This document shows, piece by piece, positions 46,081 through 57,420 of a stretch of DNA of 64,000 nucleotides (position 1 is the first letter of the stretch; every line of letters starts with the position of its first letter). The notes beneath the pieces were generated by a model, which was not told the DNA's origin, did not search any database, and saw only the letters and a program-made list of their open reading frames with translations. The position numbers were made by a program, and so were the translations under genes. The stretch comes from Arion vulgaris (Eukaryota > Mollusca > Gastropoda > Stylommatophora > Arionidae): NCBI GenBank assembly GCA_020796225.1, contig CM036762.1, positions 56,950,240 to 57,014,239 on the forward strand, read 5' to 3'.

Positions 46081-47295
46081 TATTATTATCCTGAACTGGC
46101 CTCTACATTGCTTGTGCTGACCTATCAATTCGAATGAATCTTTCCTTAAATTATTCATAAGAAATTCAATCTTGGACCGTGACACCAACTCTCCCTCTCC
46201 GTCTTTGCAAATCCCTTTCCCCTTCTCACACCATCTTTGTCTCAGTAACTCCACTCTTCATATTCTATCCCAGCTCCTCTCTCTCCTCTCTCTCTCTACT
46301 CGTTCATTATTTCCACATATACACCCATTCTCAACTTTGTCTCATTCTCAATAGTTATTTCAATTTCTCTACACACAGTTTCTCTGGCCTTTCTCTCTCT
46401 CTCGCATCTCTCTCTCTCACCACACAACAGACACACAACACATACATAGTCACACGAATGGCGGATGAAGGTAGGAGATATAAATACGATTTTTCTAACA
46501 CACTCACAGCTATCACCAAGTTGCTCTCCATGATATGATGTGTTTTCTTTACACTGCAGAAATCAAACAAGTTATAATACACATTCCTTAGAAGAAAACA
46601 CATGCAAATTGACATAACTCCTTTCAAAGCGACAAACATGCGACAAATACAACAGGCCTTAGAATTACACGTTAATAATGTCTTTACCTGTAAACAGGAT
46701 AAGAACAACAAGCTGTTTTCATCTTTCAGTGAAATCCAGTCGCTTCCAATCTGTGTCTAACTCTAGATAACACGTTTGATACACAAATAGTTTTGGGAAA
46801 AATCACTTCTCAAAATATGACATTACAGAATAGAATACGTTTTGCATTTGTTGAAGAAAAAAATGTGGTTTGTATTGCTTACAACTGTGTGCCTAGATGT
46901 GTTAAGATCAAAATCTGTTAGATATCTGAAATTGAACAACACGGACAGCAGATAACAATTAGTCATTATCTTATCATTCTCTGCTTCTGTTTCTACATCA
47001 GATCACGGTGCTGACACCAATGAGGTCAATTACCTGTTTTAGCACGTCGTTTGAATGAAACTATTTTCGTTTGACTTGTGAGTTCTCAAATTTAATCCGG
47101 TCTGTAATTATTTACAGAAGTTAATTTTTTTGCTTTTTCTGCTCTAGGTACACAAACATTGGCCCCTATCCAACCCATCACATATAATATGTACATCGTA
47201 TAGTGCGTACACGCATACTGATGCGTTGCTATGTCTGTTTTTTAAGCAAGCACATTTCGAAATTCAAAATTGAGAGTGTGTAGAGACTAGAAGTT
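46080..47295. other. No recognised gene; (CT)-rich stretch
   Basis: A CT-rich stretch lies at 46268-46300 and 46390-46425. Open stretches here are low complexity and have no family signature. Confidence 0.5.
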
Positions 47296-47379
47296 AGTTT
47301 AACCATTTCACCCTTCTGATCTGATACACTGGCTCATATTACTTTTTCAGAGGACGCAAAGCCAATATGAATTCTCAGG

Positions 47380-47715
47380 TTGAGATGGTATGATAGAGTT
47401 ACAAACACAGACCTGTGGATAAGAACCGGAAAGAAACCCATGATTACCCAGGTCAAGAGGAGAAAATGGCGATGGGTCGGGCATACCCTAAGGAAGACAC
47501 AGTCGAATGTCACTAGACAAACACTTGAGTGGAACCCGCAAGGAAAACGAAAAAGAGGACGCGTTAAACAGACGTATAGACAGTCTTCTTGAGGTACTGA
47601 AGCGTGCTCAATTGTCATGGGAGGCCATAAAGAGAACAGCCACTTACCGAGAAGAGTGGTGAACAACTGTTGAGGCTCTATGCTCCACGAGGAGCAGAGA
47701 GGAAAAAGTCAAGTA
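47380..47715 (+). mobile_element. LINE-M C-terminal fragment
   Basis: A frame with DLWIRTGKKPMITQVKRRKW, VGHTLRKTQSNVTRQTLEW and GKRKRGRVKQT, a common invertebrate LINE C-terminus, ends at CTCCACGAGGAGCAGAGAGG. Another copy is at 23030. Confidence 0.7.
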
Positions 47716-47859
47716 AATCGAAGCCAGTATACTGGCCAAGTTAGTATACATTACAAATTAAATGTATCCAGAGGTCAAGTCAATTACGGAGTGAAAGTGT
47801 TAGGTAGCACAATAGACTTGTTCATAATTATGAGTGTATATATGGCCTTTTTCGTCTTT

Positions 47860-48058
47860 TTTTCCGATCCAGAAGCACTTGAGCTTTCAGCTCTTCGGCT
47901 CGGTGCCATGGACATCGTAACCCTTCGGTTCGGTGCCACGAACACCGTGAATCTGGGAACCTGTGGTTTTCTGCCGGCCCGGGGAATTGAACCCTCACAC
48001 ACAGAGGGCTAGTCACCCGCAGTCCAAAGCGCTACAAACACGCTGGGCAGGCGGGCCT
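47860..48058 (-). mobile_element. tRNA-derived SINE, family A
   Basis: Full-length reverse copy: GCCCAGCGTGTTTGTAGCGC, GAGGGTTCAATTCCC, two 30-bp units and the CAAGTGCTTCTGGATCGG end. Confidence 0.87.
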
Positions 48059-48410
48059 TTTTCGTCTTTACAGACGGCCAATTGACAACTCTCTTTGTGC
48101 CTAGCCTGGGAAGCTGATATGGAGAATGTGCCTTGCCCATTTTCCACAAACCCCCTCTCTACCCTACTATTTCATCCAAAGGAAAGACAAAGTCTATACG
48201 TTTGGAATCAAGCAGGGTTTGCGTTTGTATTCAGTTTTAATAAACGGGTCAGAATAGTGGAGAAGGATAGATCGAGATATGTCCAATCAGTGAGTAGTTA
48301 TATGAGGACTTTCATAACAATCCTAGTGGTATCTGGAAAAACAGCACTTTTGAACAGAACGGCGATGTCCGTTCTATTGACGAGTGCATCTGGGAATCAC
48401 AACCCTAGAG

Positions 48411-48850
48411 CTACTTTGCTCGGAAAGACTTTCTCAATGAGTTAAAAATGTCATATCGGTCGATTGCAGTTCCTTCCGATATCATAGTTGTGCTAGCAAA
48501 TCTATCAGCTCTTTCATTCCCCCTGACTCTTGCGTGACAAGGGACGAAAATGAAACGGATGTCTCTAATCCCTGTGACCACCCATTTTAGTCTTATCATT
48601 CCGGTTTCGACTTTATGAATCATGCTCATGGAGTCACTGACTATGAAAACACGAGAGTAGTTATGAGATGTCTTTAATGTCACTACCTGCGTAACCGCCC
48701 GCACCTTCATGGCCAAACTACGTGCGGTTGTTGCATAGGCACGACTGGTCTCTCTTGTTATTTTTCCTCCTGAGCGTGCCGGAACAGCGTTGTTGGGGAA
48801 TGACTAGACTAAAACATCGGTGTAAATTGTGAAATGCGGTGCTTGCGAAA
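48411..48850 (-). pseudogene. I/jockey-like LINE RNase H domain
   Basis: The most complete RNase H in the window: FTIYTD (first Asp), SRVFIVSDSMSMIHKVETG, then FVPCHARVRGNERADRFAS. An internal stop after the first motif shows decay. The flanking LINE-L fragment begins at its right end. Confidence 0.7.
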
Positions 48851-48930
48851 AGTTACCAACAACACCAGAAAAGACAGTCACCAACATCAGCATAAGAAAG
48901 AAAGTTAACACAGAACCTTGCTTGAATTAC
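48845..48930 (+). mobile_element. LINE-L fragment cut by Penelope insertion
   Basis: GTTACCAACAACACCAGAAA to CTTGAATTACATTG matches 10010-10110 reversed, then the Penelope end starts abruptly. Confidence 0.55.
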
Positions 48931-49259
48931 ATTGGCAAAACACGTAATCACAAAGTACTGTAGTTTTACAAATTACAAAAATAATGACAAAATACAGCAA
49001 CGTTTCGATTAACAAGACCTTTGTCAAGCAAACGAACAACAGGAGTGACCAATTAAAAAACACATATGGACGACTACATACAAACGTTTCTAATGAAAAT
49101 CTGGAAATAAAAACGAATAACGAAATAAATGTAACACAAAAAACACAAAAAAACCTAGAAATAGAAAAGAAGAGAAACCATGAAAAATCTAGTAAATATA
49201 TAACTTTAATACATGCAACATATACCCATATAGATTACAAGGCATAGGAAGAGAAAGTA

Positions 49260-49840
49260 CTAAGAAGCATAGGAATGTAATACGTTGAGCCCACGTGGTC
49301 GCAAGGTACCATACAACAAAATCAACCGATTCTCCAGAGCAAATCGACTGCGATCATCCGAGGAACATGATCGGATGGCTGTGACCTGGACATCGTGAGC
49401 TCCTAAATGGCCAGTATCATTGAAATGGGTGGCTACAGGGTCACAGAACATTGGCGTATGTAGCGCAAGTGTTGGACGAATCGGTCACTGAGCCTTTTGC
49501 CCGTCTCGCCGATATAAACCTTGTTACACCGCTTACAGATAATGGCATAGATAAGATTACGGGACTCGCATGTGAAAACATCGTCAATAAGAAACGTGGC
49601 TAAAGGAAAAGATACAGTACGCGTCTGTATCACATAAGCACACGTGTTGCAACGCCGACGGCCACACTGGACAGTGCCAAAATGAGTCTGGATATTGGAC
49701 TTAAGGCGACTGTGTACCAACATATCCTTAAGACTTCTGTCCCGTCTGTAAGCCACCAAAGGATAGTTGGGGAAGACAGAACAGGTCTCAGGATCTGACT
49801 TAAGGATAGACAGATGACGGAATAAAACATTTTTCACCAG
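49260..49840 (-). pseudogene. Penelope GIY-YIG endonuclease (PLE-2)
   Basis: CNTCAYVIQTRTVSFPL then CKRCNKVYIGETGKRLSD. The frame changes after QCSVTL, as in PLE-1. About 95 percent identical to the other copies. Confidence 0.85.
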
Positions 49841-49871
49841 TGAACTATGGGGTGGAAAGTTAAGATAAGTT

Positions 49872-51480
49872 TTACTCTGTCAGAGTTAGTATTCCGATCC
49901 TATGCTGGCTGGTAAGGGCCTGCTGGCGAGGGATTTTCTGAACTCGATGCATAGCCGATACAAACACCTTCTCCGGGTATACGTGCCTGTGCAAGAAATC
50001 AAGCATCTCGCGAGCTCTCAAGAAAATCATCGTCCCCGCTACAAAGGCGCAAGAGCTGCGAGAATGGCAAAAAGTCACAACAAACCTGGAGATGGGAAGA
50101 AGTATAAAGGAGAAAACTATGTGCATCTGTAGGCTTGTAATATACTGATGTAGTGATAGTGGATAGGTATATAGTGATAGTAATATCAAGAAAGTTGACA
50201 CAAGTAGTGGAGATGTGAGAAGTAAAACGAATAGAAGGGTTGAAAACATTAATGAAATTTATGAAGCGTGACAAATCGGCGACAGGCATATCAGTAATGC
50301 CAATACAGTCATCAATATATCTGTGATAGACAGACGGAAGGGGGCCATCATATGTAGTCCATACTAGGTGTTCAAGATAACTTATGAACAGACAAGCATA
50401 ACTAGGTCCCATTTTATTGCCCATGGCAACCCCACTGATCTGCTCAAAGAATTGGTCATTAAACTGAAAGGAGTTGAGAGTGAGAACTAGTTCCGCAAGA
50501 CGAAGGAGAACAGAAGTTGACACAAGTGGATTAGTTCTCCTATTGAGAACTACGTAGTCCGTGGGTTCAAATCCGGACCACGGCTTTCTGTTCACGAGTG
50601 CAGTTTTTTCCAGAGACCCCTAGGATTGTTGCCGGAGCTACGGAGTTCGTGCTTTGTGTAATACTCTCGGCAGGTGGCGTGCCATTTCTGCGGAGAGGAC
50701 CGAGCCATATGGGGTAAAACCCGGTGCAATGAAGTCAATCCTTCGGCTTTAAAACCCTTTTATCCTATTGAGAAAGAACTGGAGAGCTTTAGGGCCGTCA
50801 GGATGAGGTATAGAAGTGTACAATGAGTACACATCAAGGAGGAAGAGATGGTAGGTTCTCTCGGGTAACAACTCAATGAAAGAAAAGACAGACAAAGCGT
50901 AGTTCGTATCTTTCAAAAATGAAGGGAGTGATGGTGACGATGGGATTAAGGATACGATCAAGGAATTCAGAGATGTGTTCCGTAGGGCAAGAGCAAGCAG
51001 AAACCATAGGCCTACCAGGATTGTGAAGTTTATGAATTTTGGGGAGCATATAAAAGGCGGGTTTGCCCAAACAGCTTCGAGCACACATAGTGATGATGCA
51101 CTAGTAGAAAGGTCGTTCGTGGTAATTAAGTTCTTAATGACTTCACGAACCTTATTATTATTAGACAGAGTGACATCAGTAGGGCTGGTTTTATAAAACT
51201 GAGTGTTACGCAGTTGGTTATGATCTTCCTGAAAGTAAAGATCTTTGCTCCAGACGACTATAGCTCCGCCTTTGTCGGCGGGTTTGATAACAATGTCATC
51301 ACGTCGATGGAGGTGTGATAGAGCACGAAACCCCGACGGTGACATGTTAGACTGCCATAGGCGTTTGGGGTGGAGCAGTCCAATATCATGTATAGTATTC
51401 TTGATGTAGAGATCAAGATCGTTAGAGGCACCAGGTTTGGGTGTCCAGTCATGTTTACGAGAAGAAAATTTAGAAAACAT
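49872..51480 (-). pseudogene. Penelope reverse transcriptase (PLE-2), split by a SINE
   Basis: The motifs follow the Penelope order: DIVIKPADKGGAIVVW, FYMLPKIHKLHNPGRPMVS (in a second frame), LLDVYSLYTSIPHPDG (motif A), then after the SINE SGVAMGNKMGPSYACLF (motif B) and VYHRYIDDCIGI (motif C, YIDD). VYYKPTDAHSFLLYTSSH follows. Three frame changes plus the SINE make it inactive. This is the only copy here with the catalytic core. Confidence 0.88.
50550..50762 (+). mobile_element. SINE family B inserted in Penelope, with 12-bp target duplication
   Basis: Lacks the A-box half of the head but keeps GTGGGTTCAAATCC and the full body. TCCTATTGAGAA at 50538-50549 and 50763-50774 is the target duplication. 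Confidence 0.88.
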
Positions 51481-51552
51481 ACTCGTGTCAGGACATGGTC
51501 AGAGTCAACCTGGTTCTGAAAGGGAAATTTCAGCCGTAAGCCACGGGGAAAC

Positions 51553-53640
51553 GATTCACATCTTGAAGAGTTGAGTAGTGGTCAATAGTGGGTCGGAGAG
51601 GAACACACATCTTGAAGAGTTGAGTAGTGGTCAATAGTGGGTCGGAGAGGAACAAACATCTTGAAGAGTTGAGTAGTGGTCAATAGTGGGTCGGAGAGGA
51701 ACACACATCTTGAAGAGTTGAGTAGAGGTCAATAGTGGGTCGGAGAGGAACACACATCTTGAAGAGTTGAAGTAGAGGTCAATAGTGGGTCGGAGAGAAC
51801 ACAATCTTGAAGAGTTGAGTAGAGTCAATAGTGGGTCTGAGAGGAACACACATCTTGAAAAGTTGAGAGAGTCAATAGTGGGTTGGAAGGAACACATCTT
51901 GAAGAGTTGAGTAGTGGTCAATAGTGGGTCGGAGAGGAACACACATCTTGAAGAGTTGAGTAGAGGTCAATAGTGGGTCGGAGAGGAACACACATCTTGA
52001 AGAGTTGAGTAGAGGTCAATAGTGGGTCGGAGAGGAACACACATCTTGAAGAGTTGAGTAGTGGTCAATAGTGGGTCGGAGAGGAACACACATCTTGAAG
52101 AGTTGAGTAGTGGTCAATAGTGGGTCGGAGAGGAACACACATCTTGAAGAGTTGAGTAGTGGTCAATAGTGGGTCGGAGAGGAACACACATCTTGAAGAG
52201 TTGAGTAGAGGTCAATAGTGGGTCGGAGAGGAACACACATCTTGAAGAGTTGAGTAGGGTCAATAGTGGGTCGAGAGGAACACACATCTTGAAGAGTTGA
52301 GTAGGTCAATTGGGTCGGAGAGGAACACACATCTTGAAGAGTTGAGTAGAGGTCAATAGTGGGTCGGAGAGGAACACACATCTTGAAGAGTTGAGTAGAG
52401 GTCAATAGTGGGTCGGAGAGGAACACACATCTTGAAGAGTTGAGTAGAGGTCAATAGTGGGTCGGAGAGGAACACACATCTTGAAGAGTTGAGTAGAGGT
52501 CAATAGTGGGTCGGAGAGGAACACACATCTTGAAGAGTTGGAAGTAGAGAGCTCTAATAGTGGGTCGGAGAGGAACACACATCTTGAAGAGTTGAGTAGT
52601 GGTCAATAGTGGGTCGGAGAGGAACACACATCTTGAAGAGTTGAGTAGAGGTCAATAGTGGGTCGGAGAGGAACAAACATCTTGAAGAGTTGAGTAGAGG
52701 TCAATAGTGGGTCGGAGAGGAACAAACATCTTGAAGAGTTGAGTAGAGGTCAATAGTGGGTCGGAGAGGAACAAACATCTTGAAGAGTTGAGTAGTGGTC
52801 AATAGTGGGTCGGAGAGGAACACACATCTTGAAGAGTTGAGTAGAGGTCAATAGTGGGTCGGAGAGGAACAAACATCTTGAAGAGTTGAGTAGAGGTCAA
52901 TAGTGGGTCGGAGAGGAACACACATCTTGAAGAGTTGAGTAGAGGTCAATAGTGGGTCGGAGAGGAACACACATCTTGAAGAGTTGAGTAGTGGTCAATA
53001 GTGGGTCGGAGAGGAAACACATCTTGAAGAGTTGAGTAGGGTCAATAGTGGGTCGGAGAGGACAACATCTTGAAGAGTTGAGAGAGGTAATATGGGTCGG
53101 AGAGGAACAAACATCTTGAAGAGTTGAGTAGTGGTCAATAGTGGGTCGGAGAGGAACACACATCTTGAAGAGTTGAGTAGAGGTCAATAGTGGGTCGGAG
53201 AGGAACACACATCTTGAAGAGTTGAGTAGAGGTCAATAGTGGGTCGGAGAGGAACACACATCTTGAAGAGTTGAGTAGAGGTCAATAGTGGGTCGGAGAG
53301 GAACACACATCTTGAAGAGTTGAGTAGATGGTCAATAGTGGGTCGGAGAGGAACACATCTTGAAGAGTTGAGAGAGTCAAAGTGGGTCGGAGAGGACACA
53401 TCTGAAGATAGTAAGTAATAGTGGGTCGAGAGGAACACACAATTAGGGGAATGTGTAAGGAACACACATCTTGAAAGTTGAGTATGTCAATATGGTGAAG
53501 GAACACATCTGAAGATTTAGTAGAGGTCAATAGTGGGTCGAGAGAACACATCTTGAAGAAGTAGGTCTAGGTCGGAGAGAACAATCTTGAAGAGTTGAGT
53601 AGAGGTAAAGGTCAGAGGAAACACTTGAAGAGTGAGTAGG
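51553..53640 (-). repeat. 49-bp minisatellite (CACACATCTTGAAGAGTTG)
   Basis: About 42 copies of a 49-bp unit with GAGTAG(T/A)GGTCAATAGTGGG + TCGGAGAGGAA. Central copies are almost identical; from 53330 rightwards copies shorten and decay. Open frames here are artefacts. Confidence 0.95.
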
Positions 53641-54117
53641 GTTAAAGTTTTGTTGGTGATGAGCAAACAAAATCTCGGCATAAAGTCTAGTCTGTTAAGA
53701 ATCGTAGGAATAATAGTAAACGAATAATGGCAAGATTCAAAGCGAGACAAAATTAAGTAAAAGTGAGAAGTCTAGACGCTGAAGAAGTTGGGACTGGAGG
53801 AATCTAAGTCAGACAGAAGATGTCATAGAGCAATACAACGCATACGCTGTAGAGCACATTAGCTTCTAACTGTTGAACAGCGCTGCTCCTAGGTATAATG
53901 GTCCTGCAGATGGGTGAAAGTTAGAAGTAAAGCCTTTGGGAATAACCCAAAGTCACTGACATGTAAAAATAAAATTGCGATGAGAACAAAAGTGGGTTTT
54001 TTTTAAAGTTACCATGGCATAACTAGTAGCCGTAAAACGAATATCGGTCGTCAAGAGACTAAAGGAAATAGAGATATAGTGTCGAAGAAAATTCAACACG
54101 TACTGTAAGGAAGGCAT
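53640..54117. other. Spacer between 49-bp array and 208-bp duplication
   Basis: Nothing recognised. It may be the 5' untranslated region of the Penelope family, since it lies between array and terminal repeat. Confidence 0.35.
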
Positions 54118-54533
54118 AGTAATAGAAAAATCAATACCAGTACAGCTATTATATAATAAAACAATAGTGACGGGAAATTACATACACCACACATATAACT
54201 ACTAAAACTTACCTAATACGTCACAACGATGTGTTGCAGAGAAATGGCGAAATATTAACAAAATAGATGAGACTGCGGTAAAACTATTTGATTGGCAAAA
54301 CACGTAATCACAAAGTACTGTAGGTAGTAATAGAAAAATCAATACCAGTACAGCTATTATATAATAAAACAATAGTGACGGGAAATTACATACACCACAC
54401 ATATAACTACTAAAACTTACCTAATACGTCACAACGATGTGTTGCAGAGAAATGGCGAAATATTAACAAAATAGATGAGACTGCGGTAAAACTATTTGAT
54501 TGGCAAAACACGTAATCACAAAGTACTGTAGGT
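54118..54533 (+). repeat. 208-bp exact tandem duplication ending in the Penelope terminus
   Basis: Two nearly identical 208-bp units, each ending GGCAAAACACGTAATCACAA AGTACTGTAG, which is the terminal 40 bp of the Penelope copies. This fits repeated pseudo-LTR pieces of a Penelope insertion. Confidence 0.88.
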
Positions 54534-54609
54534 GAAAAATGTTTTATTCCGTCATCTGTCTATCCTTAAGTAAGATCCTGAGACCCGTTCTGTCTTCCCC
54601 AACTATCCT

Positions 54610-55110
54610 TTGGTGGCTTACAGACGGGACAGAAGTCTTAAGGATATGTTGGTACACAGACGCCTTAAGTCCAATATCCAGACTCATTTTGGCACTGTCC
54701 AGTATGACCGTCGGCGTTGCAACACGTGTGCTTATCTGATACAGACGCGTACTGTATCTTTTCCTTTAGTCACGTTTGGTATTGACGATGGTTTCACATG
54801 CGAGTCCCGTAATCTTATCTATGCCATTATCTGTAAGCGGTGTAACAAGGTTTATATCGGCGAGACAGGCAAAAGGCTCAGTGATCAATTCGCCCAACAC
54901 CTGCGCTACATACGCCAATGTTCTGTGACCCCTGTAGACACCCATTTCAATGATACTGGCCATTTAGGAGCTCACGATGTCCAGGTCACAGCCATCCGAT
55001 CATGTTCCTCGGATGATCGCAGTCGATTTGCTCTGGAGAATCGGTTGATTTTGTTGTATGGTACCTTGCGACCACGTGGGCTCAACGTATTACATTCCTA
55101 TGTTTCTTAG
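54610..55110 (+). CDS. Penelope GIY-YIG endonuclease, uninterrupted frame
   Basis: 166 codons in one frame: YDRRRCNTCAYLIQTRTV (Cys cluster, one Cys lost to Tyr-Asp), IICKRCNKVYIGETGKRLSD, then HFNDTGHLGAHDVQV and ALENRLILLYGTLRP. Unlike the other copies, no frame change occurs after the GIY-YIG core, because one extra base is present near 54928. The reverse transcriptase is missing, so it could not move itself. Confidence 0.8.
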   Translation: MVAYRRDRSLKDMLVHRRLKSNIQTHFGTVQYDRRRCNTCAYLIQTRTVSFPLVTFGIDDGFTCESRNLIYAIICKRCNKVYIGETGKRLSDQFAQHLRYIRQCSVTPVDTHFNDTGHLGAHDVQVTAIRSCSSDDRSRFALENRLILLYGTLRPRGLNVLHSYVS

Positions 55111-55334
55111 TACTTTCTCTTCCCATGCCTTGTATTCTATATGGGTATATGTTGCATGTATTAAAGTTATATATTTACTAGATTTTTCATGGTTTCTCTT
55201 CCTTTCTATTTCTAGTTTTTTGTTTTTGTTTTTTGCGTTACATTTATTTTGTTATTCGTTTTTATTTCCAGATTTTCATTAGAAACGTTTGTATGTAGTC
55301 GTCCATATGTGTTTTTAAATTTGTCACTCCTGTT

Positions 55335-55378
55335 GTTCGTTTGTTGATAAAGGCCTTGTTGGTCGAAACGTTGCTGTA
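55335..55378 (+). ncRNA. Hammerhead-ribozyme-like motif (PLE-3)
   Basis: TTGATAAAGGCCTTGTTGG then TCGAAACGTTGC, as in PLE-1 right. Confidence 0.48.
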
Positions 55379-55389
55379 TTTTGTCATTG

Positions 55390-56390
55390 TGTAGTGGATA
55401 GCCAGTTCCCCCTCCCAGGTGGCAGCTGAGGAACAGACAAGTAGCTTTAGTTTATAGTATAGTTAGTAGGATATATATATTATTAGTAGAGACTTAGTGT
55501 TTGCACTCTCTAAACAGATGGCAAACACTAATACAGAACATTTGACGTAGTAAAAAGCTAAAATACGTAGTTGTGTAGTGACAGTCAGTTAGTGACGATT
55601 TAGTAAACAGAGAGAAGAGACAACAATATGATACAGATGGACGTGTCTGTTGTATTGTCCAGATAATTAACACCGAAATAAACTCATAAAACGAAGTCAT
55701 TAGTCGTTCTATATATGGAGAATGTATGAATGTAACGTACAAATGAGGAACCCTTGTAACTAATATGGAACATCGTTAATATATTGGCATACAATAATAT
55801 GGAACTCAGGAAGGAAGGAAAGTGACATCGGCTAAGTAGCCATTACGAAGAAACTACAATGAAACTAAGATGAAACGGTTAGGAAACTGCAATGAAGAAC
55901 TCAGTACTATGAGATAAATGTATAGGACTCAATTGGAAGATAACTGTATGGTATGGACGTTTCGATACTACAACAATTATACATAAATATATTTATATAA
56001 AGGAAGGAACATCATTGATGTACATTTACATGAAATAATATGGAGCGCATAAAGGAGGGAATATATCACTATCGATGTCAATATTACAAAGAAGACAGGA
56101 AGTCTCGACAGGAACCACGATTTATAACCCTAAATATATATAATGGTAACTCTGCAACTATGGAGGAGCGGAGCAAACGTAGGACCAAGTCATCGAACCA
56201 TCAAACCGGCATCCTTGACCACCATAGATAATCGTCATTGACCCTCCACCACTACGAATACTGACAACAAGTTACAGTCTCAACAATAACGATATCATTA
56301 TCAACAAACTAACAACTAATCTTACCACATAGGTAGACTATCTAAAAGGATAAAGTGTGGAACTAAAAGGGAAAAAAGGGCCCTACTTCA
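55390..56390 (+). repeat. Candidate 5' LTR
   Basis: About 1.0 kb starting TGTAGTGGATAGCC, right where the Penelope sequence stops, and ending CCCTACTTCA, directly before a primer-binding-like site. No second copy is in the window, so the LTR is an inference from TG...CA ends, position and the gag-like ORF downstream. Confidence 0.4.
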
Positions 56391-56391
56391 A

Positions 56392-56407
56392 TGGTGTCAG
56401 AAAAATC
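56392..56407 (+). other. Candidate tRNA primer-binding site
   Basis: TGGTGTCAGAAAAATC one base after the candidate LTR end. TGGTGTCAGAA is a common start of primer-binding sites in Gypsy-type elements. The matching tRNA was not worked out. Confidence 0.4.
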
Positions 56408-56594
56408 AAACAACATCTGCCCTATCTGCTTTATTCGTTGTGGACCAGCATGTGAGTACTAAATGTTCCAACGTCGTTTTGTCATTTATTGACCTCTACG
56501 CCTTCTCCGGCGGATATCCTGACATTTACCTTGTTACTACTAAAACACTTGCTGTAAAGACCAGTCACTCTGGTTATGTATCTGGTAGAATCTC

Positions 56595-56780
56595 AATGGA
56601 AGAAAAGACAGACAAAGCGTGGTTCGTATCTTTCAAAAATGAAGGGAGTGATGGTGACGATGGGATTAAGGATACGATCAAGGAATTCAGAGATGTGTTC
56701 CGTAGGGCAAGAGCAAGCAGAAACCATAGGCCTACCAGGATTGTGAAGTTTATGAATTTTGGGGAGCATATAAAAGGCTT
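56595..56780 (-). mobile_element. Internal Penelope fragment, truncated at both ends
   Basis: 185 bp almost identical to 50876-51059, encoding FYMLPKIHKLHNPGRPMVS and the next 40 residues of the reverse transcriptase. It has neither Penelope terminus. Confidence 0.85.
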
Positions 56781-57420
56781 CATTGCGAATTCGTCTCACA
56801 TATTCGCCTGTATTCTATTTTTGGATAGGGTTGGTGTGACAACCCGTCACTTAAAAGCTACAATTCTATACAAGGATTTATTCACATCCCCCACGCCTGT
56901 TTTGGTTGCCTGTATGGTGGAACCGTTGACCTTGTGAATGACAGTTTAGGATCTTTACTTCAGCGATTACTAAGAACGTGGCTGCTGTATTCACAATCAC
57001 CTCTATGAAATCGTTCTATGTGTGTTTTGCTACTATACAGTCCTCTGTTGGAGTACCATTCGTTTGTTTTATTGAAATTGAACTTGTCGCCCTGCCAGTT
57101 ACTATCAATGACTGTTTTATATGGACATTCTACATACTGATGTTACCTGGATTAATGGATTATAAATTTAAACTTTGAATGTCTATACAATGCTTATGAT
57201 TTACTACATTAATATCGCCATTGTCCTATTGTAAGTATTTATATATGTTTGACATGTGTTATTTTGGTTCACTATATCAATATATTTGGTACCTAAATTT
57301 ATATCGATAATTTTTGCACGATCATATTTCAGATTATATATATTGCTCCTCTTTTTATCTCTCGGTTCAGTCTATTTGTACACTATACTGTGTGTTAGTT
57401 GTGTCTTTATTGGGACACTA

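Larger units (their letters stand above)
48931..51545 (-). mobile_element. Penelope-like element, longest copy (PLE-2)
   Basis: Covers the terminal sequence with a hammerhead-like motif (48998-49035), the GIY-YIG domain and nearly all of the reverse transcriptase. It is interrupted by a SINE B (50550-50762). Beyond the 5' end a 49-bp array begins. Confidence 0.9.
54533..55389 (+). mobile_element. Penelope-like element, 5'-truncated (PLE-3)
   Basis: Opposite in direction to PLE-2. It starts at the same point as the 28643 open stretch of PLE-1 and runs to the hammerhead-like motif. It is cut off at TTGTCATTG where the next element begins. Confidence 0.88.

Noticed and set aside
46179..46538. 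ORFs of about 119 codons in the CT-rich region
   Set aside because: Low-complexity Ser/Leu composition from a pyrimidine tract, no domain.
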